64,000 nucleotides of DNA, from NCBI RefSeq assembly GCF_008373755.1, contig NZ_VUJV01000003.1:1-64000 (forward strand), written 5' to 3'. Position 1 is the first letter of the stretch, and every line of letters starts with the position of its first letter. The stretch comes from Nocardioides humilatus. GTDB lineage: Bacteria > Actinomycetota > Actinomycetes > Propionibacteriales > Nocardioidaceae. This document shows, piece by piece, positions 24,793-33,768 of this stretch. Below the pieces are notes generated by a model, which made no database searches, was not told the DNA's origin, and was given only the letters and a program-made list of their open reading frames with translations. The translations under genes and the position numbers were made by a program.

Positions 24793-26723
24793 ACGCCCCC
24801 GACCCACGCGCGACGGCCGGCCTCGGTGACCTCGACCTCCACCTGATCGGCGAGGGGCGTCACGAGCAGCTGTGGCGTGCCCTCGGCGCCCACGTGCGTG
24901 ACGGCGGCACGTCCTTCTCGGTGTGGGCGCCCAACGCGCGGTCGGTCAGCGTCATCGGCGACTTCAACGCCTGGGACGGCAACGCCCACGCCCTCGAGCA
25001 GGTCGACGGGGCGGGCGTGTGGTCGGGCTTCGTGCCGGGCGTCGAGAGCGGGACGACGTACAAGTTCCAGATCCACGGTGCCGACGGGATCTGGCGCCAG
25101 AAGGCCGACCCGATGGCGTTCCACGCCGAGCTGCCCCCCGAGACCGCCTCCCGCGTCTTCACGTCCACCCACGTCTGGCAGGACGACGAGTGGCTCGCGC
25201 AACGGGCGCGGAGGCAGCCGGTCAACGAGCCGATGGCGACCTACGAGATGCACCTCGCCTCGTGGAAGCGCCATCCCGACGGGACCTTCTGGACCTACGA
25301 CGAGCTCGCCGACCCCGTCACCGGGCTGCCCGGCTACCTCGCCGACCTCGGCTTCACCCACGTCGAGCTGATGCCCGTCATGCAGCACCCCTTCGGTGGC
25401 TCGTGGGGCTACCACGTGACGTCGTACTTCGCTCCCGACTCGCGCTTCGGCGACCCCGACGGCTTCCGCCGCCTCGTCGACGCTCTCCACCAGGCGGGCA
25501 TCGGGGTCATCCTCGACTGGGTGCCGGGTCACTTCGCGACCGACGAGTGGGCACTGGTCCGCTTCGACGGGACCCCTCTCTACGAGCACCCCGACCCGCG
25601 CAAGGGCTGGCACCCGGAGTGGGGCTCCCACATCTTCGACTTCGGGCGCAACGAGGTGCGCAACTTCCTCTTCGCCAACGCTGTCTACTGGCTCGAAGAG
25701 TTCCACGCCGACGGGCTCCGGGTCGACGGCGTCGCCTCGATGCTCTACCTCGACTACGCCCGCAACGATGGCGAGTGGGTCCCCAACAAATATGGCGGCC
25801 ACGAGAACCTCGAGGCCGTCCAGTTCCTCCAGGAGCTCAACGCCACCGTCTACAAGCGGGTCCCCGGCATCACGACGATCGCCGAGGAGTCGACCTCCTG
25901 GCCGGGCGTCACCGGTGCGACCTCGGGCGGCGGGCTCGGCTTCGGGTTCAAGTGGAACATGGGCTGGATGCACGACTCGCTCGGCTACCTCAAGCGCGAG
26001 CCGGTGCACCGCGCCTACCACCACGGCGAGCTCACCTTCGCGCTCGTCTACGCCTTCACCGAAAACTACGTACTGCCGCTCAGCCACGACGAGGTCGTCC
26101 ACGGCAAGGGCTCGCTGCTGCGCAAGATGCCCGGCGACCGGTGGCAGCAGCTGGCCAACCTGAGGGCCTACCTGGCCTACATGTGGGCCCACCCGGGCAA
26201 GCCGCTGCTCTTCATGGGCTCGGAGTTCGCCCAGGACTCCGAGTGGGCGGAGTCGCGCGAGCTCGACTGGTGGCTGCTCGCCGATCCTGCCCACGTCGGC
26301 ATGCAGTCGATGGTGCGCGACCTCAACGCGCGCTACCGCGAGGTCCCCGCCCTCTGGCTGCAGGACAACGACCCCGCGGGCTTCGCGTGGATCGACGCCA
26401 ACGACGCCGGCCACAACGTCTTCTCCTTCATCCGCAAGGCACCCGAAGGCTCCGGTGAGCCCGACCTGGTCTGCGTCACCAACTTCGCCAACAGCACCCA
26501 CGGCTTCTACCGGCTGGGCCTCCCGCGGGCGGGGCGGTGGGCCGAGGTCCTCAACACCGACGCGGAGAGCTACGGCGGCTCGGGCGTCGGCAACCTCGGC
26601 GAGCTGGTGGCGCAGGAGGCACCCGCCCTCGAGGCTCGGGCGCCCGGCGGCAGTCCCGCCTACGCCATCCTCACGCTCCCGCCCTTGGCGACGATCTGGC
26701 TCCGCGCACCAGCAGCCGGCTGA
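24789..26723 (+). CDS. glgB: 1,4-alpha-glucan branching enzyme
   Basis: The 644-aa enzyme introduces alpha-1,6 branches. After a short N-terminus come the CBM48 domain (about 30-125) and the GH13_9 barrel. The nucleophile is Asp313 in [14 protein letters not shown], the acid/base Glu366 in [11 protein letters not shown], and Asp434 lies in [13 protein letters not shown]. The C-terminal beta domain is complete. It lacks the extra N1 domain of long GlgB proteins (about 730 aa). The GTG start is coupled to mak. It closes the glgE operon. Confidence 0.96.
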   Translation: MNAPDPRATAGLGDLDLHLIGEGRHEQLWRALGAHVRDGGTSFSVWAPNARSVSVIGDFNAWDGNAHALEQVDGAGVWSGFVPGVESGTTYKFQIHGADGIWRQKADPMAFHAELPPETASRVFTSTHVWQDDEWLAQRARRQPVNEPMATYEMHLASWKRHPDGTFWTYDELADPVTGLPGYLADLGFTHVELMPVMQHPFGGSWGYHVTSYFAPDSRFGDPDGFRRLVDALHQAGIGVILDWVPGHFATDEWALVRFDGTPLYEHPDPRKGWHPEWGSHIFDFGRNEVRNFLFANAVYWLEEFHADGLRVDGVASMLYLDYARNDGEWVPNKYGGHENLEAVQFLQELNATVYKRVPGITTIAEESTSWPGVTGATSGGGLGFGFKWNMGWMHDSLGYLKREPVHRAYHHGELTFALVYAFTENYVLPLSHDEVVHGKGSLLRKMPGDRWQQLANLRAYLAYMWAHPGKPLLFMGSEFAQDSEWAESRELDWWLLADPAHVGMQSMVRDLNARYREVPALWLQDNDPAGFAWIDANDAGHNVFSFIRKAPEGSGEPDLVCVTNFANSTHGFYRLGLPRAGRWAEVLNTDAESYGGSGVGNLGELVAQEAPALEARAPGGSPAYAILTLPPLATIWLRAPAAG

Positions 26724-26791
26724 CGCCCACGCAACCTTCTCGCCGGATCTTGCGTCGTACTCTCGAACCCCCTCGGAGGAAGGCTCCCCTC

Positions 26792-27328
26792 GTGAACAAG
26801 CTCAGCATCCTCGCTGCGACGGCCGCGGCGCTCCTGATCAACGGCTTCGCGCCCACGCCGCCAGCGTCGGCCGAGACCGGCGCGGTCCTCTACGCGACCG
26901 GGGGCGGCAAGCTCGCCGCGATCGACCTGACCGGGCTGCACGTGCGCAACGCCCCGCGCCATGTCGAGATGGTCGCCCACGTGCGCGACCTCACCGATGC
27001 CGGGCGCTTCACCTTCTACATGTCCGACCCGTCGTTCGAGGGCGTCTTCGGCCTCAACGTCGAAGTACGCCAGCGGGGTGACGGCACGGTCGTCACCCAC
27101 TTCCGTGAGTGGGGCGACGGCTGGTCGGCAGCGCGCGCGTGCCCCGATGCGACGGTTCGCTGGGCCGAGGGCCGCGACCTGATCCGGCTCGGCTTCCCAC
27201 AGGGCTGCTTCCACGGCGGACTTCAGGACCAGTGGCGGTTCACGGTCCACTCCCGCCTTCACTACGGATCGAACGATCGCACCGAGCGCGACCACACCCA
27301 TCAGCACCTGGTGCTGCAGCGAGGCTGA
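26792..27328 (+). CDS. Secreted protein of unknown function (178 aa)
   Basis: A signal peptide is evident (NKLSILAATAAALLINGF, cleavage near ASAET at about residue 28). The mature part, about 150 residues, contains two cysteines (ARACPD and PQGCFHGG) that could form a disulfide and ends in a His-rich tail RDHTHQHLVLQRG. No domain is recognised. The GTG at 26792 follows GGAGGAAGG at a distance of 13-14 bp. It lies 68 bp after glgB but has its own ribosome site and may have its own promoter. Confidence 0.75.
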   Translation: MNKLSILAATAAALLINGFAPTPPASAETGAVLYATGGGKLAAIDLTGLHVRNAPRHVEMVAHVRDLTDAGRFTFYMSDPSFEGVFGLNVEVRQRGDGTVVTHFREWGDGWSAARACPDATVRWAEGRDLIRLGFPQGCFHGGLQDQWRFTVHSRLHYGSNDRTERDHTHQHLVLQRG

Positions 27329-27369
27329 CTCCTGACGGAAGCCGGAACGGGTCTGGTTAGGGTGGACCC

Positions 27370-28140
27370 GTGCCCGACCAGCCCGACACGCAGCTCTCCA
27401 CCGTGTCCGACCGGGTCGCCCGCATCCACTGGACGGCGGACCTGACCGAGCGCGGGTGGCAGGCCGCCGTCGACGTCGTACGACGTGACGTGGCCGCCGC
27501 GCTGCTCGACCATGACCGTGTCGAGACGCTCGTGGCCGAGGGTGACGACGAGGGCCAGCGGATCGCCACCTGGGCGGGCCTGCGCCGCGAGGGCATCCAG
27601 CGACGCATCGGCGGGGACCTCGTCGTCTTCGCGCGGCTGGCCGACGACGTCGAGGTGCACGAGCCGGGCGGCTTCCGCGCCCTCCTCAACTCGTTCCTGC
27701 CCCGCAAGCGCGGGATCAGCCAGATGCTGATCCGCGACACCTCTCCCGAGCCGCGGGTGCTGCTGTGCCAGCTCACCTACAAGGCCGACTGGGACCTCCC
27801 GGGCGGCGTGGTCGAGGTCGGCGAGTCACCGCTGTTGGCGGTCTCCCGCGAGGTCGAGGAGGAGCTCGGCCTCGAGATCCCCGCCGGCCCGCTGCTGCTG
27901 ACCGACTGGCTACCCCCGTGGGGCGGCTGGGACGACGCGCTGTGCCTGGTCTTCGACGGTGGCACCCACGACGCCTCGCTCGTCGAGCGGATCGTGCCGC
28001 AGGCGCGCGAGATCCGCACGGCCGAGTTCTGCACCCTCGACCAGGTCGAGGAGCGCGCCGCCGACTTCACCGCCCGCCGTGTCCGAGCGGCCCTCGCCAA
28101 CCTCGGTGGCGGTCCGGCCTACACCGAGTCGGGCCGCTAG
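27370..28140 (+). CDS. Nudix hydrolase with N-terminal GNAT-like half domain
   Basis: The 256-aa protein has a complete Nudix box at about residues 145-167: GGVVEVGE, then REVEEELGL, binding the metal for hydrolysis of a nucleoside diphosphate-linked substrate. The first 95 residues (VDVVRRDVAAALLDHDRVET, then RIATWAGLRREGIQRR) resemble the second half of a GNAT acetyltransferase, including the acetyl-CoA-side helix. The first GNAT half is missing, so acetyltransferase activity is doubtful. The start is GTG at 27370. Its 3' end is overlapped on the other strand by the EamA frame for 231 bp. Confidence 0.85.
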   Translation: MPDQPDTQLSTVSDRVARIHWTADLTERGWQAAVDVVRRDVAAALLDHDRVETLVAEGDDEGQRIATWAGLRREGIQRRIGGDLVVFARLADDVEVHEPGGFRALLNSFLPRKRGISQMLIRDTSPEPRVLLCQLTYKADWDLPGGVVEVGESPLLAVSREVEEELGLEIPAGPLLLTDWLPPWGGWDDALCLVFDGGTHDASLVERIVPQAREIRTAEFCTLDQVEERAADFTARRVRAALANLGGGPAYTESGR

Positions 28141-29001
28141 CCACCGATCGCCGGCGGGTCGCAGCGCGACCAGCACCCCCGCGACCAGCACGGCACCGCC
28201 CACCAGTTCGGCCGGCGTCGGCTGCTCGCCGAGCAGGAGCCACGCCGAGCCGATCGACACCGGCGGCACGAGCAGGATCCACGGGACGACGGCGGCCGAC
28301 GGGTTGCGCGAGAGCAGCCCGTTGAAGATCGCGTAGCCGACGAGCGAAGCGAGCCCGGCCGTGTAGAGGGTCGAGACCGCCGCCTGCCAGCCGAAGGCGG
28401 CCATGCCGTCGGCGACCGCGCCGGGGCCGTCGAGCGCCACCGCCAGGCCGACCAAGGGCACGGGGACGACGAGCGCCGACCACACCGTGAGCGGGAGCCC
28501 GCCGGTGACGCCCGATGCGCGAGAGACGACGTTGCCGATCGCCCAGGAGAGCGCGGCGAGCAGGCAGAGGACGAGGGCGACTGCGGCGATGTGACCGCCG
28601 CGGCCCAGCCCGACCACAACCAGTCCGACTGCGCCGAGACCGACACCGACCACCTGCGCCCGGGTCGGCCGCTCCCGGAGGGCGATCGCGGCGAGCACGA
28701 TGGTCAACACCACCTGGGCCTGGAGCACGAGGCCGGCCAGTCCCGCCGGCATGCCTGCTGCCATCGCGGAGTAGAGGAGCCCGAACTGGCCGAGCGACAT
28801 GAAGACGCCGACCGCGACCACGACGCGCCACGGCGCGTCCGGGCGCGGCACCAGGAAGACCGCCGGCAGGACCACTGCCGTGAACCGCACCGCCGCGAAG
28901 AGCAGCGGGGGCACGTCGCCCATCCCCCACTCGATCACGACGAAGTTGAACCCCCACAGGCCCGCGACGAGGGCGGCGAGGAGGCAGTCACGACGGCTCA
29001 T
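27910..29001 (-). CDS. EamA family (DMT) transporter with antisense-overlapping C-terminus
   Basis: Ten hydrophobic helices in two EamA repeats span about residues 1-285 (MSRRDCLLAALVAGLWGFNF to LVAGVLVALRPAG). Such proteins export metabolites or amino acids. Normal family length is about 290-300. Here the frame runs on for 78 polar residues, reading antisense through the end of the Nudix gene, to a stop at 27910. The ATG at 28999-29001 is the natural start. It diverges from a LysR regulator gene 73 bp away, which probably controls it. Confidence 0.85.
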   Translation of the reverse strand: MSRRDCLLAALVAGLWGFNFVVIEWGMGDVPPLLFAAVRFTAVVLPAVFLVPRPDAPWRVVVAVGVFMSLGQFGLLYSAMAAGMPAGLAGLVLQAQVVLTIVLAAIALRERPTRAQVVGVGLGAVGLVVVGLGRGGHIAAVALVLCLLAALSWAIGNVVSRASGVTGGLPLTVWSALVVPVPLVGLAVALDGPGAVADGMAAFGWQAAVSTLYTAGLASLVGYAIFNGLLSRNPSAAVVPWILLVPPVSIGSAWLLLGEQPTPAELVGGAVLVAGVLVALRPAGDRWLAARLGVGRTATEVGEGRSDTAGGEVGGALLDLVEGAELGRADLARLRHDPLDERGVVGATVEDQAQRVVPAAPRG

Positions 29002-29059
29002 GGGCTCTATCGTGCGGGCGCCGATCGTGAAGCACCAGCGAATGTTTGTGCCGCATTCC

Positions 29060-29076
29060 ATGTAGTCTCGCTACAT
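29060..29076. promoter_or_regulatory. Perfect dyad ATGTAG-N5-CTACAT overlapping the lysR start
   Basis: The arms at 29060-29065 and 29071-29076 are perfect. The second arm includes the first two bases of the LysR-type start codon (29075-29077). It lies between two divergent genes, the usual place for a LysR-family operator, and a regulator bound here would block its own gene. The arm spacing does not match the classic T-N11-A form exactly. Confidence 0.45.
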
Positions 29077-29965
29077 GATTGATCTGGCTGCCCTCAGCGG
29101 CCTGCGCGCGGTCGCCACCCACGGGTCGGTCATCGCTGCAGCCGAGGCCACCGGCTTCACGCCGAGCGCCGTGTCACAACAGGTGAAGCGGCTCGAGCGT
29201 CAGGTCGGCGTACCTCTCCTGGAGCGCGTCGGTCGCGGGGTCATGCTCACCAGCCACGGCCGCCACCTCGTCGAGGCGGGCGAGCAGGTCCTCGCCGACC
29301 TCGAGCGGCTCGAGGCCGAGATCCAGCACCGGGCAGGGGTCGTCACCGGCAGCGTGCGACTGGTCGCCTTCTCGACCGCGATGCGCGGCCTCGTCGCGCC
29401 GGTCGCTCGCCGACTGCTCGACGAGCATCCCGGCCTCCGCCTCACCCTCGACGAGCGCGAACCGTGGGACACCGTCGACCTCGTCGCCGCCGGTCAGTGC
29501 GAGGTCGGCATCGTGCACCGCTGGGGAGGCGTGACCTTCGCCGTACCCGACCATCTCGCGACCACCCGCGTCGCCGACGATGTCGCCGACCTCATCGTCG
29601 CCGCCGACCACCCGCTCGCTTCCCGGGACAAGGTGACGCCGCGCGACCTGCTCGACGTCGATTGGATCGCGACGCCCGAGGGCACGATCTGCCGGCAGTG
29701 GCTGCACCGGATGTACGACGGCACCGGGCGACCACCGCGGATCGCCCACGTGTCCATGGAGTTCGAGTCCCACCTCGCCCTGGTCGCCGCCGGGCTCGGT
29801 GTCGCCCTGGTCCCGCGGCTCGGTCGAGCCCCGCTGGGTCCCGACCTGGTCGCGATCGACGTCTACGACCCGGTGCCGACCCGCCTGGTCGACGCGCTCC
29901 ACCGCCGCACGATGGCCGACTCCCCCGCCGTCCGCGCCGTGCTCGACGCGCTACGCGCCGGCTGA
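29075..29965 (+). CDS. LysR family transcriptional regulator
   Basis: The 296-aa protein has an N-terminal winged HTH (HGSVIAAAEATGFTPSAVSQ, then VKRLERQVGVPLLERVGR) and a substrate-binding-like effector domain (about 90-290) with LVAAGLGVALVPRLG. LysR proteins usually activate a divergent gene in response to a small effector. Here the divergent gene encodes an EamA exporter, so control of export is the natural guess. The 3' end overlaps the convergent EI24 gene by 15 bp. Confidence 0.93.
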   Translation: MIDLAALSGLRAVATHGSVIAAAEATGFTPSAVSQQVKRLERQVGVPLLERVGRGVMLTSHGRHLVEAGEQVLADLERLEAEIQHRAGVVTGSVRLVAFSTAMRGLVAPVARRLLDEHPGLRLTLDEREPWDTVDLVAAGQCEVGIVHRWGGVTFAVPDHLATTRVADDVADLIVAADHPLASRDKVTPRDLLDVDWIATPEGTICRQWLHRMYDGTGRPPRIAHVSMEFESHLALVAAGLGVALVPRLGRAPLGPDLVAIDVYDPVPTRLVDALHRRTMADSPAVRAVLDALRAG

Positions 29966-30685
29966 GCCGTCCAGCGCCTCGCGCGCGAGCATCGTCGAGC
30001 CGACCACCGCGGCCGGCATCATCACGACCGCACCGAAGGGCACCAGGAAGCACAGCTGGACGACGGTGCCGAAGCCCAGCATCGACTGCCGGTGGCCGGC
30101 GAGCAGTGCCTTCTGGGCGGCGCGGTCCATGCCGCGCGCCTCGAGGCCGCGCGACACGAGCTCGCCCGCCACGAGTCGACCGGAGACCACGACGCCGAGG
30201 ATCGGTCCGACCACGGGGCCGACGACCGGTACCAGGCCGATGACGAAGACTCCGACGGTCGTCACGACGCCGAGCGCGATCAGCCCGGCACCGTCGAGTG
30301 CACCGCGCAACCAACCGACACCCCGAGCGGGCACGTCGCCGCCGATCATGAGCTCGGTCTCGCGCCAGATCTTCTCGTAGAACGGGTCCCCGACGGCGAG
30401 CGTCAGACCGGTGAACGTCACGACGAAGAGGAAGAGCGAGCCGAGGATCATGGCGAGGTAGAGCCCGATCCGCACGATGCCTTGCCACGGCTCGGACCAG
30501 TCGTCAGCGAAGGGCGTAGCCCAGTCGACTAGGTCGTCGGCGACCAGGACGACCGTGACGAACAGGGCGACCATCACGATCAGCACCAGCACAGCCGGCA
30601 CGATGCCCAGCAGCATCAGCGCGGGGCGCTGGCGCCACATCTTCAGGCCACGGAAGAGGAAACCCGCTCCGTGCGCGAAGCCCAT
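29951..30685 (-). CDS. EI24 domain-containing (CysZ-like) membrane protein
   Basis: The 244-aa protein has four to five strongly hydrophobic segments at about residues 22-48, 72-100, 130-165 and 200-225, and the EI24/CysZ-type start FAHGAGFLFRGLKMWRQRP. CysZ proteins are sulfate channels, but in actinobacteria EI24 proteins lack a proven role. It lies 11 bp downstream of cnoX and is probably the last gene of a marR-cnoX-EI24 operon. Confidence 0.85.
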   Translation of the reverse strand: MGFAHGAGFLFRGLKMWRQRPALMLLGIVPAVLVLIVMVALFVTVVLVADDLVDWATPFADDWSEPWQGIVRIGLYLAMILGSLFLFVVTFTGLTLAVGDPFYEKIWRETELMIGGDVPARGVGWLRGALDGAGLIALGVVTTVGVFVIGLVPVVGPVVGPILGVVVSGRLVAGELVSRGLEARGMDRAAQKALLAGHRQSMLGFGTVVQLCFLVPFGAVVMMPAAVVGSTMLAREALDGSAGA

Positions 30686-30696
30686 CGGCTGGCCGC

Positions 30697-31647
30697 TCAG
30701 AAGAGGGCCGAGGCCAGCGCCTGGCGGCCCTTCAGAACTCGAGGGTCCTCGTTGCCGACAGCGGCGAAGAGGCTGACCAGGTGGTCCCGCGCACGGTCCC
30801 GCTCCTTGTCCGACGTACGACGCACGAGCTCGACCAGACGCGCGAAGGCGTCCTCGACGTGGCCACCGAGCAGGTCGAGGTCGGCGACCATGATCTGAGC
30901 GTCGACGTCGTCGGGGGCTGCCGCAGCGGCAGCACGTGCGGCGTTGAGGTCGACGCCCTGCGTGCGCTGCAGGATCTTGGCCATCGCGAGCCCGGCAGCG
31001 GCCTCGGCGTCGGCGGGGTTGGCGTCGGCGAGCTTCTGGTACTCCGCGACCGCGGCGTCCATGTCGCCCGCCGCCAGCGCGTCCTGGGCCGCGGCGTAGC
31101 GCGGGTCGGGGCCGACCTCCTCCTCGCCCTCGGTGGGCACCGTGGCAAGGGGCTGGTGGCGTCCGGTGATGCCCTGCGCGGTCAGCTGTTGGCCGAGCTG
31201 GTTGAAGAGGGTGCTGAGCTCCTCGCGGGTGACCATGCCCGGGATCGGCTGGATCGCGGGACGGCCGTCGAGGAAGACCATCAGCAAAGGCACGGGCAGC
31301 TGCTGCAGCTGGCTGGCCTGCGCGATCACCTGGGCGATCTGCGCCTGCGCATCCACGTCGACGATGCCGGCGAGGAAGCGGCCGTCGTACTGGCCGACGA
31401 GGTCGGCGACGTCGTCGGCCATCTGCGTGCTCTCAGGAGCCTGGCTCGGCGAGTGGAAGACGAGGACGACCGGCGCTGTGGTCGAGGCCTGGAGGACGCC
31501 TTGGAAGTTCTCCTCGTTGACGTCGAGGGCGTAGGCCGACATGCCCGGCGCGGTCCCGCCGCCCGCCGCGGTGGGGGCGGGCTGGGGCGCGGGGCGCTTC
31601 AGTGCCGAGAGGTCGATCGCTCCTCGGCCTGCGAAAGGCTGCGTCAT
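30697..31647 (-). CDS. CnoX/YbbN-like thioredoxin-TPR co-chaperone
   Basis: The 316-aa protein combines an N-terminal thioredoxin fold (about residues 45-150; PVVLVFHSPSQAPESTQMAD) with C-terminal TPR-like repeats (about 175-310; AQDALAAGDMDAAVAEYQKL). The active-site CxxC is replaced by SPSQ, so it cannot act as a disulfide reductase, as in several CnoX/YbbN proteins that hold unfolded clients for GroEL. A Pro/Gly-rich linker occupies residues 15-40. The ATG at 31645-31647 follows the marR stop by 10 bp. Confidence 0.87.
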   Translation of the reverse strand: MTQPFAGRGAIDLSALKRPAPQPAPTAAGGGTAPGMSAYALDVNEENFQGVLQASTTAPVVLVFHSPSQAPESTQMADDVADLVGQYDGRFLAGIVDVDAQAQIAQVIAQASQLQQLPVPLLMVFLDGRPAIQPIPGMVTREELSTLFNQLGQQLTAQGITGRHQPLATVPTEGEEEVGPDPRYAAAQDALAAGDMDAAVAEYQKLADANPADAEAAAGLAMAKILQRTQGVDLNAARAAAAAAPDDVDAQIMVADLDLLGGHVEDAFARLVELVRRTSDKERDRARDHLVSLFAAVGNEDPRVLKGRQALASALF

Positions 31648-31657
31648 GCAGCAGAGT

Positions 31658-32155
31658 CTAGGAGTCGGGGTCGTAGTCACCGGCCGCGGCCCGGACCGGA
31701 CGCAGCAGCTCGGACAACGCGTTGTGCTGCGCCTGGTCGAGGTCGTCGAGAGCGAAGCCTGCCGCCACCAGGTCGGCGGTCGCCCTCTCGACGAGCGCGC
31801 GGCCCGCGGGGGTGATCTCGGCCAGCACCGCGCGACCGTCCTCGGGGTGCGGCACCCGGACGATCAGCCCGCTGGCCTCGAGCCTGCGGACGATCGAGGT
31901 GACCGACGTCGGGTGCACCTGCAGCCGCTCCCCCATCTTCCCCAGCGGCAGCGAGCCACGTGAGGAGAAGACGAGGAGGACCAGCGCCTCGTAGCGCGCG
32001 AAGGACAGGCCGTGCGGACGGAGCAGCGAGTCGAGGCGAGCGAGCACCAGCTGCTGCACGCGCATCAGCGAGGTCACGGCGTGCATGGCGTCGGCGGCGT
32101 CCCAGCGCTTGGTCCACTGGCGCGAGGCTTCGTCGATGGGGTCGAAGGGCAGCAT
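31658..32155 (-). CDS. MarR family transcriptional regulator
   Basis: The 165-aa protein is a typical MarR winged helix: FARYEALVLLVFSSRGSLPL, then MGERLQVHPTSVTSIVRRLE for the recognition helices and RVPHPEDGRAVLAEITPAG for the wing. It likely represses itself and the cnoX-EI24 genes downstream. The ATG is at 32153-32155. A dyad AGGTCC-N9-GGACCT lies 40-60 bp upstream. Confidence 0.93.
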   Translation of the reverse strand: MLPFDPIDEASRQWTKRWDAADAMHAVTSLMRVQQLVLARLDSLLRPHGLSFARYEALVLLVFSSRGSLPLGKMGERLQVHPTSVTSIVRRLEASGLIVRVPHPEDGRAVLAEITPAGRALVERATADLVAAGFALDDLDQAQHNALSELLRPVRAAAGDYDPDS

Positions 32156-32195
32156 CAGTAAGGCACCCTAGGCCCCCCGAGGGGCACCGCGCTGC

Positions 32196-32216
32196 AGGTC
32201 CCGTCGAATCGGACCT
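32196..32216. promoter_or_regulatory. Dyad AGGTCC-N9-GGACCT between M1 peptidase and marR
   Basis: Perfect 6-bp arms lie at 32196-32201 and 32211-32216, overlapping the stop codon of the M1 peptidase gene and 40 bp before marR. It may be a MarR operator or a weak terminator hairpin; no T-tract follows. Confidence 0.3.
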
Positions 32217-33645
32217 AGAGACCGTAGGCCGCAGTGTTCGGGGGCGCGGTGTCTGCGCTGAGCCAGGCCTGGAAGAAGACGTCGAGCTCGTCACCCGACA
32301 CCTCCTCGGCCAACGCCTCGAACTCCTCGACGGTGGCGTTGCCACCCCCGTGCAGCGAGACCCAACGGCGCAGCAGCTTGCGGAAGTCGTCGGTGCCGAT
32401 GACGTTGCGCAGTGCGGCGAGTGCCATCGAGCCACGCTCGTAGACGGCGGACGCGAAGAGCTTGCGCCAGTCGCACGGGCTCTGCCCGGCACAAGGGTCG
32501 GCGATGTCGAGGGACCAGAAGCTGTCGTCCTCCCGGCTGTCGCGATATTGCTGATGCAGGGACGCGCTCGTCGAGCGCCCGCCGTGCGCCTCGGTCCAGC
32601 GCAGCTCCATGTAGGTCGCGAAACCCTCGTTGAGCCAGATGTCCTGCCAGCGCGCGACCGAGACCGCGTCGCCGAACCACTGGTGGGCCAGCTCGTGCAC
32701 CACGACGCCGCCGTAGATCCAGCTGCCGTAGGTCGGCCGGCTCTGGTTCTCCAGCGCGAAGCCGACATCGAGGCTCGTCACCACACCGCCGGTGCTGGCG
32801 AACGGGTAGTCGCCGAGCTCGTCTTGGAGCCAGGCGGTGACCTTCGCCGACTTGCGCAGGGCGAAGAGCGCGCGCTGCCGGTCGGCCAGGCCGAGCTGGC
32901 GCGAGACCGCGTTGTAGTAGCGCAGGCCGTGCGCCTTGCCCTTCTCGATGACGAAGTCACCCGCGGCGAAGAAGGCGAGGTACGTCGCCATCGGGTCGCT
33001 CATCCGCCAGTGGGTCGTCGCCCGCTTGCCGTTGACCGTGCGCTCGACCCGCACGCCGTTGCTGACGACCTCGCGGTCCTTGCCCGTGGTGATCCGGATG
33101 TCGAAGCGCGCCTTGTCGCTGGGGTGGTCGTTGCTCGGGAACCACCAGGCCGCCATGTGCGGCTCGTTCATGGTGACGACCTCGTGGCCGTCGGCGAGCC
33201 AGTTGCTCTCGCCCTGCCAACTGATGCGCTGCGGGAAGCCGTGATAGCGGACGGTGACGTCGACCGGGTCGCTGGCGGTGAGGGGATCCGCCGGCGTGAT
33301 GACCAGCTCATGAGCGTCGGGCTTGTCGAACTCGGCCTCGACACCGTCGACCTTGACCGAGTCGACCTTGAGGAGCAGGTCGAGACTGAAGCTCGCGGCC
33401 TCGGCGTCCGGCTTGAGCCGCACCGTTGTCACACCCGACACGAATCGGTCGCTGAACCGGTAGCGGTCGTGGACGTCGTAGTGGAGGACGTCGAGCCCCG
33501 GCGCACCGTCGGCCGGGTAGTAGGGATCCGGCAGCTCCGGAGCAGGCCCGGCACCTGCGCTGCTGGCAAGCGGGCTGGTGAGGGCCACCGCAAGCAGCAG
33601 GGCGATGAGCGGGGTGGACGTGGAGATCCGAGAGCGACGCAGCAC
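32215..33645 (-). CDS. Secreted M1 family metallopeptidase (short form)
   Basis: The 476-aa protein has a signal peptide (TPLIALLLAVALTSPLASSAG) and lacks the C-terminal ERAP-like domain of classic 850-aa M1 enzymes. The zinc site HELAHQWFGD is near residue 315, with the third ligand Glu in LNEGFATYMEL. GFALENQSRP corresponds to the GAMEN exopeptidase motif in altered form. It should cleave N-terminal residues from extracellular peptides. The start is GTG at 33643-33645. It diverges from the RIO kinase region. Confidence 0.92.
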   Translation of the reverse strand: MLRRSRISTSTPLIALLLAVALTSPLASSAGAGPAPELPDPYYPADGAPGLDVLHYDVHDRYRFSDRFVSGVTTVRLKPDAEAASFSLDLLLKVDSVKVDGVEAEFDKPDAHELVITPADPLTASDPVDVTVRYHGFPQRISWQGESNWLADGHEVVTMNEPHMAAWWFPSNDHPSDKARFDIRITTGKDREVVSNGVRVERTVNGKRATTHWRMSDPMATYLAFFAAGDFVIEKGKAHGLRYYNAVSRQLGLADRQRALFALRKSAKVTAWLQDELGDYPFASTGGVVTSLDVGFALENQSRPTYGSWIYGGVVVHELAHQWFGDAVSVARWQDIWLNEGFATYMELRWTEAHGGRSTSASLHQQYRDSREDDSFWSLDIADPCAGQSPCDWRKLFASAVYERGSMALAALRNVIGTDDFRKLLRRWVSLHGGGNATVEEFEALAEEVSGDELDVFFQAWLSADTAPPNTAAYGL

Positions 33646-33768
33646 GCGGACAACCTAACCCGGCACCGGGCACCGTCCTTAAATCCGTTGCGCCATCCGC
33701 GCCGTCGACGCGACCATGGCTGCGCGACCTGCGCGATCCGCGCGGGTGCCGATCGAGAGGAGCGTGAC

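Noticed and set aside
26755-26790. A second tRNA suggested by TCTCGAACCCCC
   Set aside because: No matching acceptor, D or anticodon arms can be drawn around it.
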